A stretch of 64,000 nt of DNA from JBAXAM01 sp037142515 (GTDB lineage Bacteria > Pseudomonadota > Gammaproteobacteria > UBA9339). A model generated the notes under the pieces. It was not told the DNA's origin. It ran no database searches and saw nothing but the letters and a program-made list of their open reading frames with translations. Below, in pieces: positions 1 through 7,498 of the stretch. The stretch lies in NCBI GenBank assembly GCA_037142515.1, contig JBAXAM010000002.1:1-64000 (forward strand), given 5' to 3'. The position numbers and the translations under genes were made by a program. The first letter of the stretch is position 1; every line of letters begins with the position of its first letter.

Positions 1-1
1 A

Positions 2-160
2 CAAATATGCTGCCTCGTCAAAAATAATTTACAGAAAGGATGTTACACTACCGATCATGATTGGAAAGATGCCACTACAAATATTTATGCAGTACGATCA
101 GTACTAAAAAACAGCGAAAGTACTTACCACATTATGCTCCCGAAGACCTCTAAATACTAA
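2..160 (+). CDS. 3' end of an unidentified CDS (partial at left edge)
   Basis: An uninterrupted reading frame enters from the window edge and runs 52 codons to a TAA at 158-160. Its residues are unbiased in composition and end in HIMLPKTSKY. The start and most of the gene lie outside the window. I do not recognise the family. The next gene on this strand is the inverse autotransporter at 323, but about 160 bp separate them, so they need not be one operon. No clear terminator follows: only a loose TTTTTG/CAAAAA pair at 161-180. It could be a chance open frame, although 52 sense codons at this AT content make a real gene end more likely. Confidence 0.45.
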   Translation, partial: QICCLVKNNLQKGCYTTDHDWKDATTNIYAVRSVLKNSESTYHIMLPKTSKY

Positions 161-234
161 TTTTTGCATATTTACAAAAAAAACCACCAAAAACAGACAT
201 GCTTAATATTTCCTTAATAACTGAGGAATAGAAT

Positions 235-312
235 ATGAGTGTTTTCAAAGCAGCCAAGCTGCACGGTACGGAGCAACTAGAAGTAGGGTTGGAGCATAAA
301 AATAACTGGTAA
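235..312 (+). CDS. Possible 25-residue short ORF just upstream of the autotransporter
   Basis: An ATG at 235 follows a good GAGGAA ribosome binding site (about 222-227) and opens a 25-codon frame starting MSVFKAAKLHG and ending at TAA 310-312. That stop is 10 bases before the ATG of the inverse autotransporter, whose own upstream bases hold no good Shine-Dalgarno. Translational coupling from this leader is a plausible role (inference). The peptide has no recognised family. It may instead be chance, or the RBS may belong to a different start. Confidence 0.3.
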   Translation: MSVFKAAKLHGTEQLEVGLEHKNNW

Positions 313-322
313 GCGATATTCC

Positions 323-2716
323 ATGCAAGCAATATCTGAAACTGATTTGAGAAAGTTGTTGTTTCCGAAAAAAAGTGGCAATTCATTTGCCATCGCTATT
401 TTGTTTTCTCTATATTTCCCTTCTGTTTTATTAGCCGCTCAGGATAACCTCTTTTCTTCAGAAAATAAATACCAACCGTATTTTGAAATAGGTGGAGCTA
501 AGTATTTTAATCAAAACTCAACTGTAGCCGGCATTTATGATCTCTTTATTCCAATGCTTCAAAAAGATGATCAGTTGCTATTTACTGACCTGAGACTCTT
601 TGATCGCAGCGGCAGTTCTTTTGAAGGCAATGCCCACCTTGGTTATAGGAAACTATATTCCGATACCGAACAAATGTTTGGTATTTATGGAGCATTTGAT
701 CGAAAAAGAACGACAGAAAGAAACTTCTTTAATCAATTAACCCTCGGCTTTGAATATTGGCAAAGTAAGTTTTTTATCGGGGGAAATATCTATAAGCCAA
801 TCGGAGCAACACAAAAACCACTATCGACTTTGCAAGTAAAAATTGAAAAGATGCCTCTATATTTCCCGGACCCAACAACAGGGTCGAGAACCCAAATAAT
901 TATTAGTCAGAACGTTGAGAAAGCTATTCCAGGAGCAGACTTAGAATTAGGCTATGCGATTACAGATAGTTTAACAGGCTATGTAGGAGGTTATTATTTT
1001 GCTGCACAAAACGTAAAAACAGTTGCTGGCCCCAGAGCTAGGCTTACTTATGATTATATGAAACCTACCGGACGTCTATTAGGGATATTGGACGGGGTAA
1101 GTATAGAAGCAGGCGCGCAACACGACAAACCAAGACACACTAGCGCTTACATCGGGATTAAATTTAAAATTGGCCTAACTAACACCAAACGCAATAGCAA
1201 TATTCAAGGATTCGCCAGGCATATGGTAGAACTAGTGAGGCGAGACCCAGGTATTGTATATCAAAACACAGAAATACCACATCCCTTATATGTAAGCATA
1301 GCGAAAACACCAATAACATCTTCAGACTTTATAAGTAATTTCGGAATAACTGAAAAAACAACTCTACCAGAACTATCCGCGATAATTAATAAACTAATCA
1401 GCTATCTCAGCAAAGACACAATTGATGATAATTCTATTTACAATTACTATCGTACTCTAGTATGTGAGATTGCGAACCAGTTTAAATTAAACTTGCAGGA
1501 TATTTATTCTATATTTGATAAACTATTCAATCGGCAAAGCACTAGCACGCCATCAACCAACGATCAAAACACACTACCAAATTTGCCATCAGTACCACCC
1601 GGCGGCCACAAAAGCAATCCAGATGATAGCGCTGCTGATAATACGTACAATACTATAAAAGACGATAATAATTTGCATACTCAAAAAAACGAATCCGTAA
1701 ACAATCTAAATATTACTACTAAATCGAATGACGAACCCACACCACCCCCATCTCTAGGTAACACGAACAACGAAACTTTTTCTAAACCAACAAACAGCAC
1801 ATCAATTATAAATGAAGACCCTCGTATCGTCGTCGTTAGAGCTATTACTGACTTTGCCTCCTGGGGCCTTGACTACTATCCAAAAGGGATAATAACAAAT
1901 AAGTACGACCTCGACAAGGGTACTTTCCTTTACTTTCTGACTATTAGTGTTAACGCCAAAAACTTAAGAGCAATACCAGCTTTCTTAGCAAGCTGTTATA
2001 CAGCAAAAGACCAAATCGGTTGTTTGTATGATGCATTTAGCTGGGAATCAATAGGAACCTTCGCTAAAACTAAGGAAGCAACTATTGCGATAAATAATTT
2101 TGGTGGTAGCAAATACATAAGAGGAAAATGGATAGGCCCGCTTTCGACATATGTAGGGTTACCACAAATAGAAAAATTTATAAAAAATGACAAACTATGG
2201 TGGGGGGCTGGCTTTATATTTCCTGCTGTGATAGCAAAACCTATAAGCATACTCTATGAAAACCACATGACTAACAGAACGTGGTCGTGGGAAAATACAG
2301 GAACGATTGTTGGCAATGCCGCATGGTATGGAACCACTGGTTATCTGAAATTACACATAGATAAGAAATATGTTCACCATATTATCTGGTTGGAGATTAG
2401 CGCAGAACTACTTGCTTTAACATTAAAAACACCGTTTGACTTTATTTCTTGGGCGCGCGAGTCTGATCCAAAAAAAGCGACAGCAGCTTGGACCAAGTTT
2501 TCAGATGACACACATGTGATCTTTGGCAGCTTATTTCTGGGAATGCCATATGTTCTTGATATGTCATACGATGTTTTTAATTACATTGCTTTACAAGAAT
2601 CTGACCCAAAAAAACCGGTATTCGAGCAAAAAATTTATGCAGACTTGATTAACATTATACTTGCTTACGCTACGGGCCGGTTCTTTTGGTCTGCAGTAGC
2701 AACGTGTTATATATAA
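323..2716 (+). CDS. Inverse autotransporter (intimin/invasin-type beta-barrel) with unusual C-terminal domain
   Basis: This 797-residue outer-membrane protein starts with a charged 20-residue extension and a hydrophobic signal segment (about residues 21-40). An inverse-autotransporter beta-barrel follows (about 50-290), recognisable from the series of aromatic-ended strands, the YFEIGGAKYF opening, and the family's conserved exit segment RHMVELVRRDPGIV near residue 300. Known family members export their C-terminal passenger, usually Ig-like adhesion domains. Here residues 310-400 look helical, and about 405-495 is a Pro/Ser/Thr/Asn-rich linker. The last 300 residues are Trp-rich with several hydrophobic stretches, and I see no Ig-like pattern. 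A surface adhesin role is inferred from the barrel. The passenger is unidentified. Confidence 0.8.
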   Translation: MQAISETDLRKLLFPKKSGNSFAIAILFSLYFPSVLLAAQDNLFSSENKYQPYFEIGGAKYFNQNSTVAGIYDLFIPMLQKDDQLLFTDLRLFDRSGSSFEGNAHLGYRKLYSDTEQMFGIYGAFDRKRTTERNFFNQLTLGFEYWQSKFFIGGNIYKPIGATQKPLSTLQVKIEKMPLYFPDPTTGSRTQIIISQNVEKAIPGADLELGYAITDSLTGYVGGYYFAAQNVKTVAGPRARLTYDYMKPTGRLLGILDGVSIEAGAQHDKPRHTSAYIGIKFKIGLTNTKRNSNIQGFARHMVELVRRDPGIVYQNTEIPHPLYVSIAKTPITSSDFISNFGITEKTTLPELSAIINKLISYLSKDTIDDNSIYNYYRTLVCEIANQFKLNLQDIYSIFDKLFNRQSTSTPSTNDQNTLPNLPSVPPGGHKSNPDDSAADNTYNTIKDDNNLHTQKNESVNNLNITTKSNDEPTPPPSLGNTNNETFSKPTNSTSIINEDPRIVVVRAITDFASWGLDYYPKGIITNKYDLDKGTFLYFLTISVNAKNLRAIPAFLASCYTAKDQIGCLYDAFSWESIGTFAKTKEATIAINNFGGSKYIRGKWIGPLSTYVGLPQIEKFIKNDKLWWGAGFIFPAVIAKPISILYENHMTNRTWSWENTGTIVGNAAWYGTTGYLKLHIDKKYVHHIIWLEISAELLALTLKTPFDFISWARESDPKKATAAWTKFSDDTHVIFGSLFLGMPYVLDMSYDVFNYIALQESDPKKPVFEQKIYADLINIILAYATGRFFWSAVATCYI

Positions 2717-2747
2717 TCCTCTTTTATTTTTAGCAGTATAACTATCT

Positions 2748-3144
2748 TGGTGGAGGCGGCGGGAATTGAACCCGCGTCCGCAAACTCTCTACCTTTGGCA
2801 CTACATGTTTAGTTCGGTCTTTTAAGCTTCGCTAGTTGCCCCCGACGAACAGGAAAAACAACCAGCTATTCCGATTAGTTTAACAGGTAGGTCTCAGACA
2901 AACCGCCCTGCGATCTTATGAAAATGACTGTTCAGCAAAACGCATAAGCACATCTTGTGAACAGGTTTAGCTAGTTTTTTAAGCAGCTAAAACGTATAAG
3001 CGATCATTAGCAGCTTTGCTAATGACAGTCTTATTGCGTCTGTTTTTGACGTTTATTTGTTTGTAATCGCCTTTTTTACGAGTAAGATTACGTCCTCGAC
3101 ATGCACCTCGGGCTTCGCAATCCACGTCGAAGCCGATCGCCCCC
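2748..3144 (-). ncRNA. ssrA: Transfer-messenger RNA (tmRNA)
   Basis: This tmRNA rescues stalled ribosomes and tags the nascent protein for proteolysis. The 5' end GGGGGCG (3138-3144) pairs with the 3' acceptor half CGCCTCC just before the encoded CCA (ending at 2748), with one G-U pair. The T-arm is of the conserved GAACCCGCG type. The tag frame reads ANDRLYVLAA then TAA (about 2985-3017). With the charged alanine this gives an 11-residue tag, the same length as the E. coli tag, keeping its AAND start, Tyr7 and terminal LAA. The exact resume codon is inferred from that alignment. The gene lies downstream of the HU-family gene on the same strand but has its own promoter. Confidence 0.95.
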
Positions 3145-3152
3145 AAGGCACT

Positions 3153-3161
3153 ATTATAGCA
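3153..3161 (-). promoter_or_regulatory. Extended -10 promoter of ssrA
   Basis: On the minus strand a perfect TATAAT (3153-3158) is preceded by TGC, forming an extended -10. It ends 8 bases before the tmRNA 5' end, so the primary transcript would carry only a very short 5' leader for RNase P to remove. No good -35 lies 16-18 bases upstream, which is tolerated for extended -10 promoters. Confidence 0.6.
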
Positions 3162-3187
3162 TACAAAATAAATATATTCCGATAAAG

Positions 3188-3598
3188 CTATTTTGCAATA
3201 TCCTTTAGCTTTTTCAATGGTCTAACTTTGACCACATTACGCGCAGGTTTTGCTGCAAATACCATCGGCTGACCAGTAAAAGGATTAATTCCTTGACGGG
3301 ACTTGGTCGCTGGTTTATTTATGACACGGAATTTAGCAACTCCTGGTAAAGTAAACTCACCCGGACCACGTTTTCTTAGATGCGAAGCTATAATTTCAAA
3401 TAGAGCATCAATTACCATAGCTGCATCTTTTTTACTTAAGCAAACCATGCTTGCAATAGTTGTGGCAATTTGCGATTTACCGAAAGGTGACTTAACCTCA
3501 ATTGGTCGTACACTCACACCCGTAGCTTTCTTAATAACTTTTTTTACAACTTTTTTAGTTGCTACTTTTTTGCCTTTTTTTGCAGTCTTTTTTGGCAT
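3188..3598 (-). CDS. HU/IHF-family DNA-binding protein with lysine-rich N-terminal tail
   Basis: This 136-residue nucleoid-type protein begins at an ATG (3596-3598) behind a strong AAAGGGGAAA ribosome binding site. A longer frame upstream exists but has no such signal. Residues 1-30 are a Lys/Ala/Val tail (MPKKTAKKGKK, then KKVVKKVIKK), histone-H1-like in composition. From about residue 38 it follows the HU fold: an N-terminal helical dimerisation part (SQIATTIASMVCLSKKDA), then the DNA-binding beta arm, FRVINKPATKSRQG followed by INPFTGQP. Such tailed HU proteins are known in intracellular gammaproteobacteria. A role in DNA compaction is inferred. It lies just upstream of ssrA on the same strand. 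Confidence 0.85.
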   Translation of the reverse strand: MPKKTAKKGKKVATKKVVKKVIKKATGVSVRPIEVKSPFGKSQIATTIASMVCLSKKDAAMVIDALFEIIASHLRKRGPGEFTLPGVAKFRVINKPATKSRQGINPFTGQPMVFAAKPARNVVKVRPLKKLKDIAK

Positions 3599-3734
3599 AA
3601 CTTTCCCCTTTAATTTAAGTGAATAACAATATCTGTGGTGACACACATCCCACAAAGCAAGCAGAATATACTAGTTTTTTATATAAAAGGGAAATTTTTC
3701 TTGTCCCTAAAAAATCAAATTTTATCAATTCGCA

Positions 3735-3763
3735 TTGCTTTTGCATAACCCATGCTGTAGAAT
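3735..3763 (+). promoter_or_regulatory. Sigma-70 promoter of rplM-rpsI
   Basis: TTGCTT (3735-3740) and TAGAAT (3758-3763) are separated by exactly 17 bases, a good housekeeping promoter pair. It sits 36 bases upstream of the rplM ATG and would drive the ribosomal protein operon. Confidence 0.65.
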
Positions 3764-3799
3764 CACGCGTCATTTAATAACGAATAGGTGAGAGGCTCA

Positions 3800-4228
3800 A
3801 TGGGAACTTTTAGTCAAAAAGCGAGTTCTATTAAGAGAAAGTGGTATTTGGTTGACGCTCAAAATAAAACCTTGGGGCGCTTGGCAACCATTATTGCAAA
3901 ATGCTTAAATGGAAAAAATAATCCAGAATATACTCCCAATCTTGATACGGGTGATTATGTTGTTGTCATAAATGCCGAAAAAATCCGCACTACTGGTAAC
4001 AAACTTAAAGATAAAAAATATTATCATCACACTGGTTATCAGGGTGGCATAAAAGAATTTTCGTTGGAAAAATTATTAATCAAAGCACCGAGGCGTGTAC
4101 TGGAAGCTGCTGTTAAAGGCATGCTACCGAAAGGTCCGCTTGGGCGTGAGATGTTAAGAAAGCTTAAAATTTACACTGGAAACGAACATCCACACCAAGC
4201 ACAAAAATTAACCCCATTAACAGTTTAG
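3800..4228 (+). CDS. rplM: Large ribosomal subunit protein L13
   Basis: At 142 residues this equals the E. coli L13 length and matches it throughout: KRKWYLVDAQNKTLGRLATI near the start, TPNLDTGDYVVVINAEK, KYYHHTGYQGGIKE, and GMLPKGPLGREMLRKLK with YTGNEHPHQAQ at the end. The ATG at 3800 is chosen over an upstream GTG (3788) because it aligns with the family start and follows GGTGAGAGG. It is the first gene of the rplM-rpsI pair, 17 bases before rpsI. Confidence 0.97.
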   Translation: MGTFSQKASSIKRKWYLVDAQNKTLGRLATIIAKCLNGKNNPEYTPNLDTGDYVVVINAEKIRTTGNKLKDKKYYHHTGYQGGIKEFSLEKLLIKAPRRVLEAAVKGMLPKGPLGREMLRKLKIYTGNEHPHQAQKLTPLTV

Positions 4229-4245
4229 TTTGAGGCATATATCTA

Positions 4246-4674
4246 ATGACAACAAAAACCCATTATTATGGCACTGGTCGAAGAAAGACTTCAATCGCAA
4301 GAGTTTTTTTACGTCGTGGAAATGGCAAAATTATAGTAAACCATCTGACACTTGAAGAATATTTCGGCCGCGAAACTTCACGCATGGTGGTACGCCAACC
4401 TTTGGTGGTTACCAATATGCTTGATAAATTTGATGTGCGAACAACTGTTAAAGGAGGCGGGGGTAGCGGTCAAGCAGGTGCAATTCGACTTGGGATTGCG
4501 CGCGCGCTTGCAGCATATGACGAACAAACTTCTTCAAAAGCTGCTGCAGAATCAACTTCGCTGCACAAAATATTACGTGCAGCAGGTTTGTTGACACGCG
4601 ATGCTCGTATAGTCGAACGTAAAAAAGTTGGTCGCCATAAAGCCCGTAGAGGCACCCAATTTTCGAAACGTTAG
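4246..4674 (+). CDS. rpsI: Small ribosomal subunit protein S9
   Basis: S9 of 142 residues, co-transcribed with rplM. Diagnostic segments are YYGTGRRKTSIARVFLRRG, EYFGRETSRMVVRQPL, VKGGGGSGQAGAIR and the basic C-terminus ending RGTQFSKR, whose tail reaches the ribosomal P site in known structures. It is about 12 residues longer than the usual 130. The extra residues are an Ser/Ala-rich stretch (EQTSSKAAAESTSLHK) before the conserved RAAGLLTRDAR motif. The start follows a GAGG box. Confidence 0.97.
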   Translation: MTTKTHYYGTGRRKTSIARVFLRRGNGKIIVNHLTLEEYFGRETSRMVVRQPLVVTNMLDKFDVRTTVKGGGGSGQAGAIRLGIARALAAYDEQTSSKAAAESTSLHKILRAAGLLTRDARIVERKKVGRHKARRGTQFSKR

Positions 4675-4707
4675 GCTGCTTTACTTTATCTGCTCTCTTG
4701 CTCTTAT

Positions 4708-4781
4708 TGGGGGATCGTCTAACGGCAAGATCGCGGACTCTGACTCCGTTAATCTAGGTTCAAATCCTAGTCCCCCAGCCA
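4708..4781 (+). tRNA. tRNA-Gln (anticodon CTG)
   Basis: A 74-base cloverleaf with acceptor TGGGGGA/TCCCCCA, anticodon stem GCGGA/TCCGT around loop CTCTGAC (anticodon CTG, reads CAG), T-arm CTAGG TTCAAAT CCTAG, discriminator G and encoded CCA. The weak U-A first acceptor pair is typical of tRNA-Gln. It lies between rpsI and sspA. Confidence 0.95.
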
Positions 4782-4826
4782 GTTTTGTAAAAGTAGTAAT
4801 TAAAATAAATAGGAGTAATAAGTTAG

Positions 4827-5441
4827 ATGGTACTCAAACGCTCAATTATGACTCTTTATTCCGGCACGCTCGACATTCCAAGCCATCGAGTTAGGATAGT
4901 GTTGGCTGAAAAAAATATTTCCGTTGATATTAATTATGTTGACGTCAATAATCCGCCAGAAGATTTACTAACCCTTAATCCATACAATTCATTACCAACT
5001 TTGGTAGACCGCGAATTGGTATTATACGAGGCTGGCGTAATAACCGAATATTTGGATGAACGTTTTCCACATCCTCCCCTCTTGCCAGTTTACCCAATCG
5101 CACGCGCGAAATGTCGTCAGATGATTTATCGCATCGAACAAGACTGGCTAACGCTTCTTGGAATAATTCAATCAGGCAAGAAAAATGAAGCCGACGAGGC
5201 ACGCAAAACTCTTCGCAGTCAATTGATAGCTCTAGCTCCGGTATTTGGAGAAATGCCATACTTTTTAAGTGAAGATTTTTCTTTAGCTGATTGTTGCCTT
5301 GCTCCAATGCTTTGGCGTCTGTTGAATTTAGACATTGAACTACCAAACCAAGCTCAGTCAATCTTTGACTATAAGAAGCGAGTTTTTTCTCGCGACTCCT
5401 TTAAAGCAAGCTTGTCTGACTTAGAACGTGAGTTACGCTAG
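4827..5441 (+). CDS. sspA: Stringent starvation protein A (GST-fold, RNA polymerase-associated)
   Basis: This 204-residue protein has the glutathione-S-transferase fold and follows E. coli SspA closely: MTLYSGTLDIPSHRVRIVLA at the start, then NPYNSLPTLVDREL, EYLDERFPHPPLLPVYPIAR and a C-terminal helix ending LSDLERELR. SspA family proteins bind RNA polymerase and affect transcription under stress; in pathogens they affect virulence genes. The ATG at 4827 follows TAGGAGTAA. It is followed within 7 bases by sspB, the classical pair, and the rpsI-sspAB order is conserved. Confidence 0.95.
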   Translation: MVLKRSIMTLYSGTLDIPSHRVRIVLAEKNISVDINYVDVNNPPEDLLTLNPYNSLPTLVDRELVLYEAGVITEYLDERFPHPPLLPVYPIARAKCRQMIYRIEQDWLTLLGIIQSGKKNEADEARKTLRSQLIALAPVFGEMPYFLSEDFSLADCCLAPMLWRLLNLDIELPNQAQSIFDYKKRVFSRDSFKASLSDLERELR

Positions 5442-5448
5442 TAGTCTT

Positions 5449-5844
5449 ATGACATCTTCCAAACCATATTTAATCCGCGCCATATACGAATGGATAGTTG
5501 ATAATAATTTAACACCTCATATTGCTGCTGATACTAACACTCCTGGCACAATAGTACCCAAGACATACATTCAAGATGGACACATTGTTCTTGATATATC
5601 TGAAGCAGCAACTAGCAACTTAATTATTAGCAACGATTCTTTAGAATTTAAAGCTCGCTTTGGTGGTGTTAGCCACAATATATATATTCCAATCTCAGCC
5701 ATCATGCTTATTTATGCACAAGAAAATGACCAAGGCATGGAATTTCCACCAGAAGAATTCGAGGAAGAAGACACAACCATGTTGCAAAAAAGCAAACCGA
5801 AACTAACGCTGATAACTAGCGGCAAGAATGACGAAGAAGAATAG
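5449..5844 (+). CDS. sspB: ClpXP protease specificity-enhancing factor
   Basis: SspB is the adaptor that binds ssrA-tagged proteins and hands them to ClpXP. The 131-residue frame has the family's substrate-binding domain: KPYLIRAIYEWIVDNNLTPH at the N-terminus and ARFGGVSHNIYIPISAIMLIYAQEN in the core. An acidic flexible linker (PPEEFEEEDT) and a short ClpX-docking-like tail (KPKLTLITSG) follow. ATG 5449 is chosen by alignment over an in-frame GTG at 5428 inside sspA. tmRNA lies about 2.5 kb upstream on the other strand. Confidence 0.93.
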   Translation: MTSSKPYLIRAIYEWIVDNNLTPHIAADTNTPGTIVPKTYIQDGHIVLDISEAATSNLIISNDSLEFKARFGGVSHNIYIPISAIMLIYAQENDQGMEFPPEEFEEEDTTMLQKSKPKLTLITSGKNDEEE

Positions 5845-5943
5845 ATTAAAAAAAACTTTTAGAATACCTTGATTTTCTACTGCTTCTTAATTAGTCTATA
5901 GTAGCTTGTATTTAATAATAAAAACAAAAGGAGATTACTTGTT

Positions 5944-6195
5944 ATGAAGAATATTATTGAATTAAATCAAAAAGAGATTTCAGCAATTTCTGGTGGAAAA
6001 GACGGAGATGAATCAGGCCGAAGCTTCTGGTCTTATGCTAGAGAGACTGTTTTTGATGCTGGTTTTTTTGTTCTGGGATATTTTGCATGCCTTCACAAAG
6101 ACCGCATTAACATTGCTAACATTAAGGCGTTATTTCACCACAAGGCCCCAAATCTTCATGTTGAATCTATTGAAGAAATTAAAAAATCAGAATAG
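5944..6195 (+). CDS. Small peptide precursor with double-glycine (bacteriocin-type) leader
   Basis: This 83-residue gene has its own strong RBS (AAAGGAG about 5931) and a terminator. Its first 18 residues, MKNIIELNQKEISAISGG, fit the double-glycine leader consensus of class II bacteriocins and related secreted peptides: Leu, then Glu-Ile, then Ile two residues before Gly-Gly. In known families such leaders are cut after GG by C39-peptidase ABC exporters during secretion. The predicted 65-residue product starts KDGDESGRSF, has a hydrophobic segment (TVFDAGFFVLGYFACL) and a charged tail. No C39 exporter, immunity gene or second peptide is visible nearby. A secreted peptide is inferred; the target is unknown. 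Confidence 0.6.
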   Translation: MKNIIELNQKEISAISGGKDGDESGRSFWSYARETVFDAGFFVLGYFACLHKDRINIANIKALFHHKAPNLHVESIEEIKKSE

Positions 6196-6208
6196 ATGCC
6201 CCCGTACT

Positions 6209-6242
6209 CCCGCGGAGAAAATTTTCTCCGCGGGATTTTTTT
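6209..6242 (+). terminator. Rho-independent terminator after the GG-leader gene
   Basis: A perfect palindrome with 13-base arms (6209-6221 and 6222-6234, starting CCCGCGGAG) is followed directly by a run of seven T. The T-tract is on the plus-strand side only, so it terminates the small peptide gene and separates it from the convergent site-2 protease gene. Confidence 0.9.
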
Positions 6243-6245
6243 AAC

Positions 6246-6911
6246 TCAAGATAAGCCGAATACAACGCTAATCAGGCCATGCAAGAATTGAATTGCGGGA
6301 ACTGCAATAAAGTCTATGACACCGAAGTACAGCAGAGCCAACAAAATAAAAAACCCATAGGGAGCAATCCGCTCATAATGAGCAGCAACTACTTTTGGCA
6401 ATAAGCCAGAAACAATATGGCTGCCGTCAAGCGGCGGTATTGGCAATAAGTTTAAAATCATTAACATTAAATTAATACTAATCCCTGCTTCGCCCATCAA
6501 TTGAACAGCCATTGCTCCTGGAAAATTATACACCAATAATATAACGCTACCTTTGGTAATAACTGCCCACACAATAGCCATAATAAAATTGGAAGATGGA
6601 CCAGCTAAGGCTACCAATGCCATATCCCGCCTAGGGTTATTAAAATTATGGGTGTTGATAGGCACTGGTTTGGCCCATCCAAGAATAACGCCGATATTAA
6701 GAAGTAACAAAGTAATAGGTACGATAATAGTACCAAAAACATCAATATGCCTTACGGGATTAAGCGTAAGTCTACCCAAAACACTTGCTGTCTTATCTCC
6801 AAGTAAATAAGCCGCATAACCATGTGCTGCCTCATGAACTGTTACCGCAAACAAAATCGGCAAAACCCATATCGAAATTGTTTGAATTAATGTTAGCTGC
6901 ATGTATCCCAT
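6246..6911 (-). CDS. Site-2 protease family (M50) intramembrane metallopeptidase
   Basis: This 221-residue, mostly hydrophobic protein carries the zinc motif HEAAH (residues 26-30) in its first membrane segment and the third-ligand region LLPIPPLDGSH near residue 150. AGPSSN in the middle is also typical of the compact rhomboid-like M50 group. It has no PDZ domain, so it is not RseP. Members cleave membrane substrates; the substrate here is unknown. It is the last gene of the minus-strand run from rodZ and starts 8 bases after dolP. A second in-frame ATG three codons in (6902) is an alternative start. Confidence 0.85.
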   Translation of the reverse strand: MGYMQLTLIQTISIWVLPILFAVTVHEAAHGYAAYLLGDKTASVLGRLTLNPVRHIDVFGTIIVPITLLLLNIGVILGWAKPVPINTHNFNNPRRDMALVALAGPSSNFIMAIVWAVITKGSVILLVYNFPGAMAVQLMGEAGISINLMLMILNLLPIPPLDGSHIVSGLLPKVVAAHYERIAPYGFFILLALLYFGVIDFIAVPAIQFLHGLISVVFGLS

Positions 6912-6919
6912 ACCTAATC

Positions 6920-7498
6920 TTAATTAATATATTCAAATAATTTTACTATCTTCTGTACACCAGCAACTGTACGTGTTTTATCAGTTGCAATCTGCGCCTG
7001 AGCACGTGTTGTGAGCCCCATTAAATAAACAACGCCATTTTCCGTAATAATTTTTAAACTAGCAGAATTTAAATCTTTAGCCGTAAGTAGCGTAGCTTTA
7101 ACTTTAGTAGTTATCCATAAATCGTTAGCGCGCGCACTATTTGAAATTGGTTGCTCAACAGTAACTTCGTTATAAAGCAGCTTAATATTTGAATTTGATT
7201 TTGCTATTGATTCAGCACGATTGCGCAACTCATTATCAGGAGCTTGCCCAACCAGTAAGGCAATACGATTAAAGGTTGCAATTGATATATGCGCCTTTGT
7301 ATGCAGTTCCTTCTCATCATCAAGCCTGTTTTGTGTTTGGAAGGTAACATCACGATCTTCAATTATACCCTTGGTGCTACGTTGATCGTAAATAATTGCA
7401 CCACTAGCAGCAGCGGCGCCAGCGCCAGCAAACAAAGCGGCTGGCAAGCACCCAGGTAACAATAAAACAACCAAAAAAATTGCTAAAAATTTTTTCAT
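6920..7498 (-). CDS. dolP: BON-domain outer-membrane lipoprotein (DolP/YraP-like)
   Basis: The 192-residue precursor has a lipoprotein signal peptide with lipobox LLPGC (Cys17). Two BON domains follow (about residues 45-110 and 120-192), with the family segments ALLVGQAPDNELRNRA, DLWITTKVKATLL and ENGVVYLMGL. E. coli DolP lies at the inner face of the outer membrane at division sites, binds phosphatidylglycerol and supports envelope integrity. The gene overlaps the SIS-domain gene upstream by ATGA, as in the E. coli diaA-dolP arrangement. Confidence 0.92.
   Translation of the reverse strand: MKKFLAIFLVVLLLPGCLPAALFAGAGAAAASGAIIYDQRSTKGIIEDRDVTFQTQNRLDDEKELHTKAHISIATFNRIALLVGQAPDNELRNRAESIAKSNSNIKLLYNEVTVEQPISNSARANDLWITTKVKATLLTAKDLNSASLKIITENGVVYLMGLTTRAQAQIATDKTRTVAGVQKIVKLFEYIN

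Noticed and set aside
161..180. Inverted TTTTTG/CAAAAA pair after the first partial gene
   Set aside because: All A/T pairs but one, and no T-tract afterwards; expected by chance in AT-rich DNA.
150..386. Minus-strand 78-codon ORF at the autotransporter start
   Set aside because: It overlaps the better supported short ORF and signal-peptide region on the plus strand and shows no family pattern.
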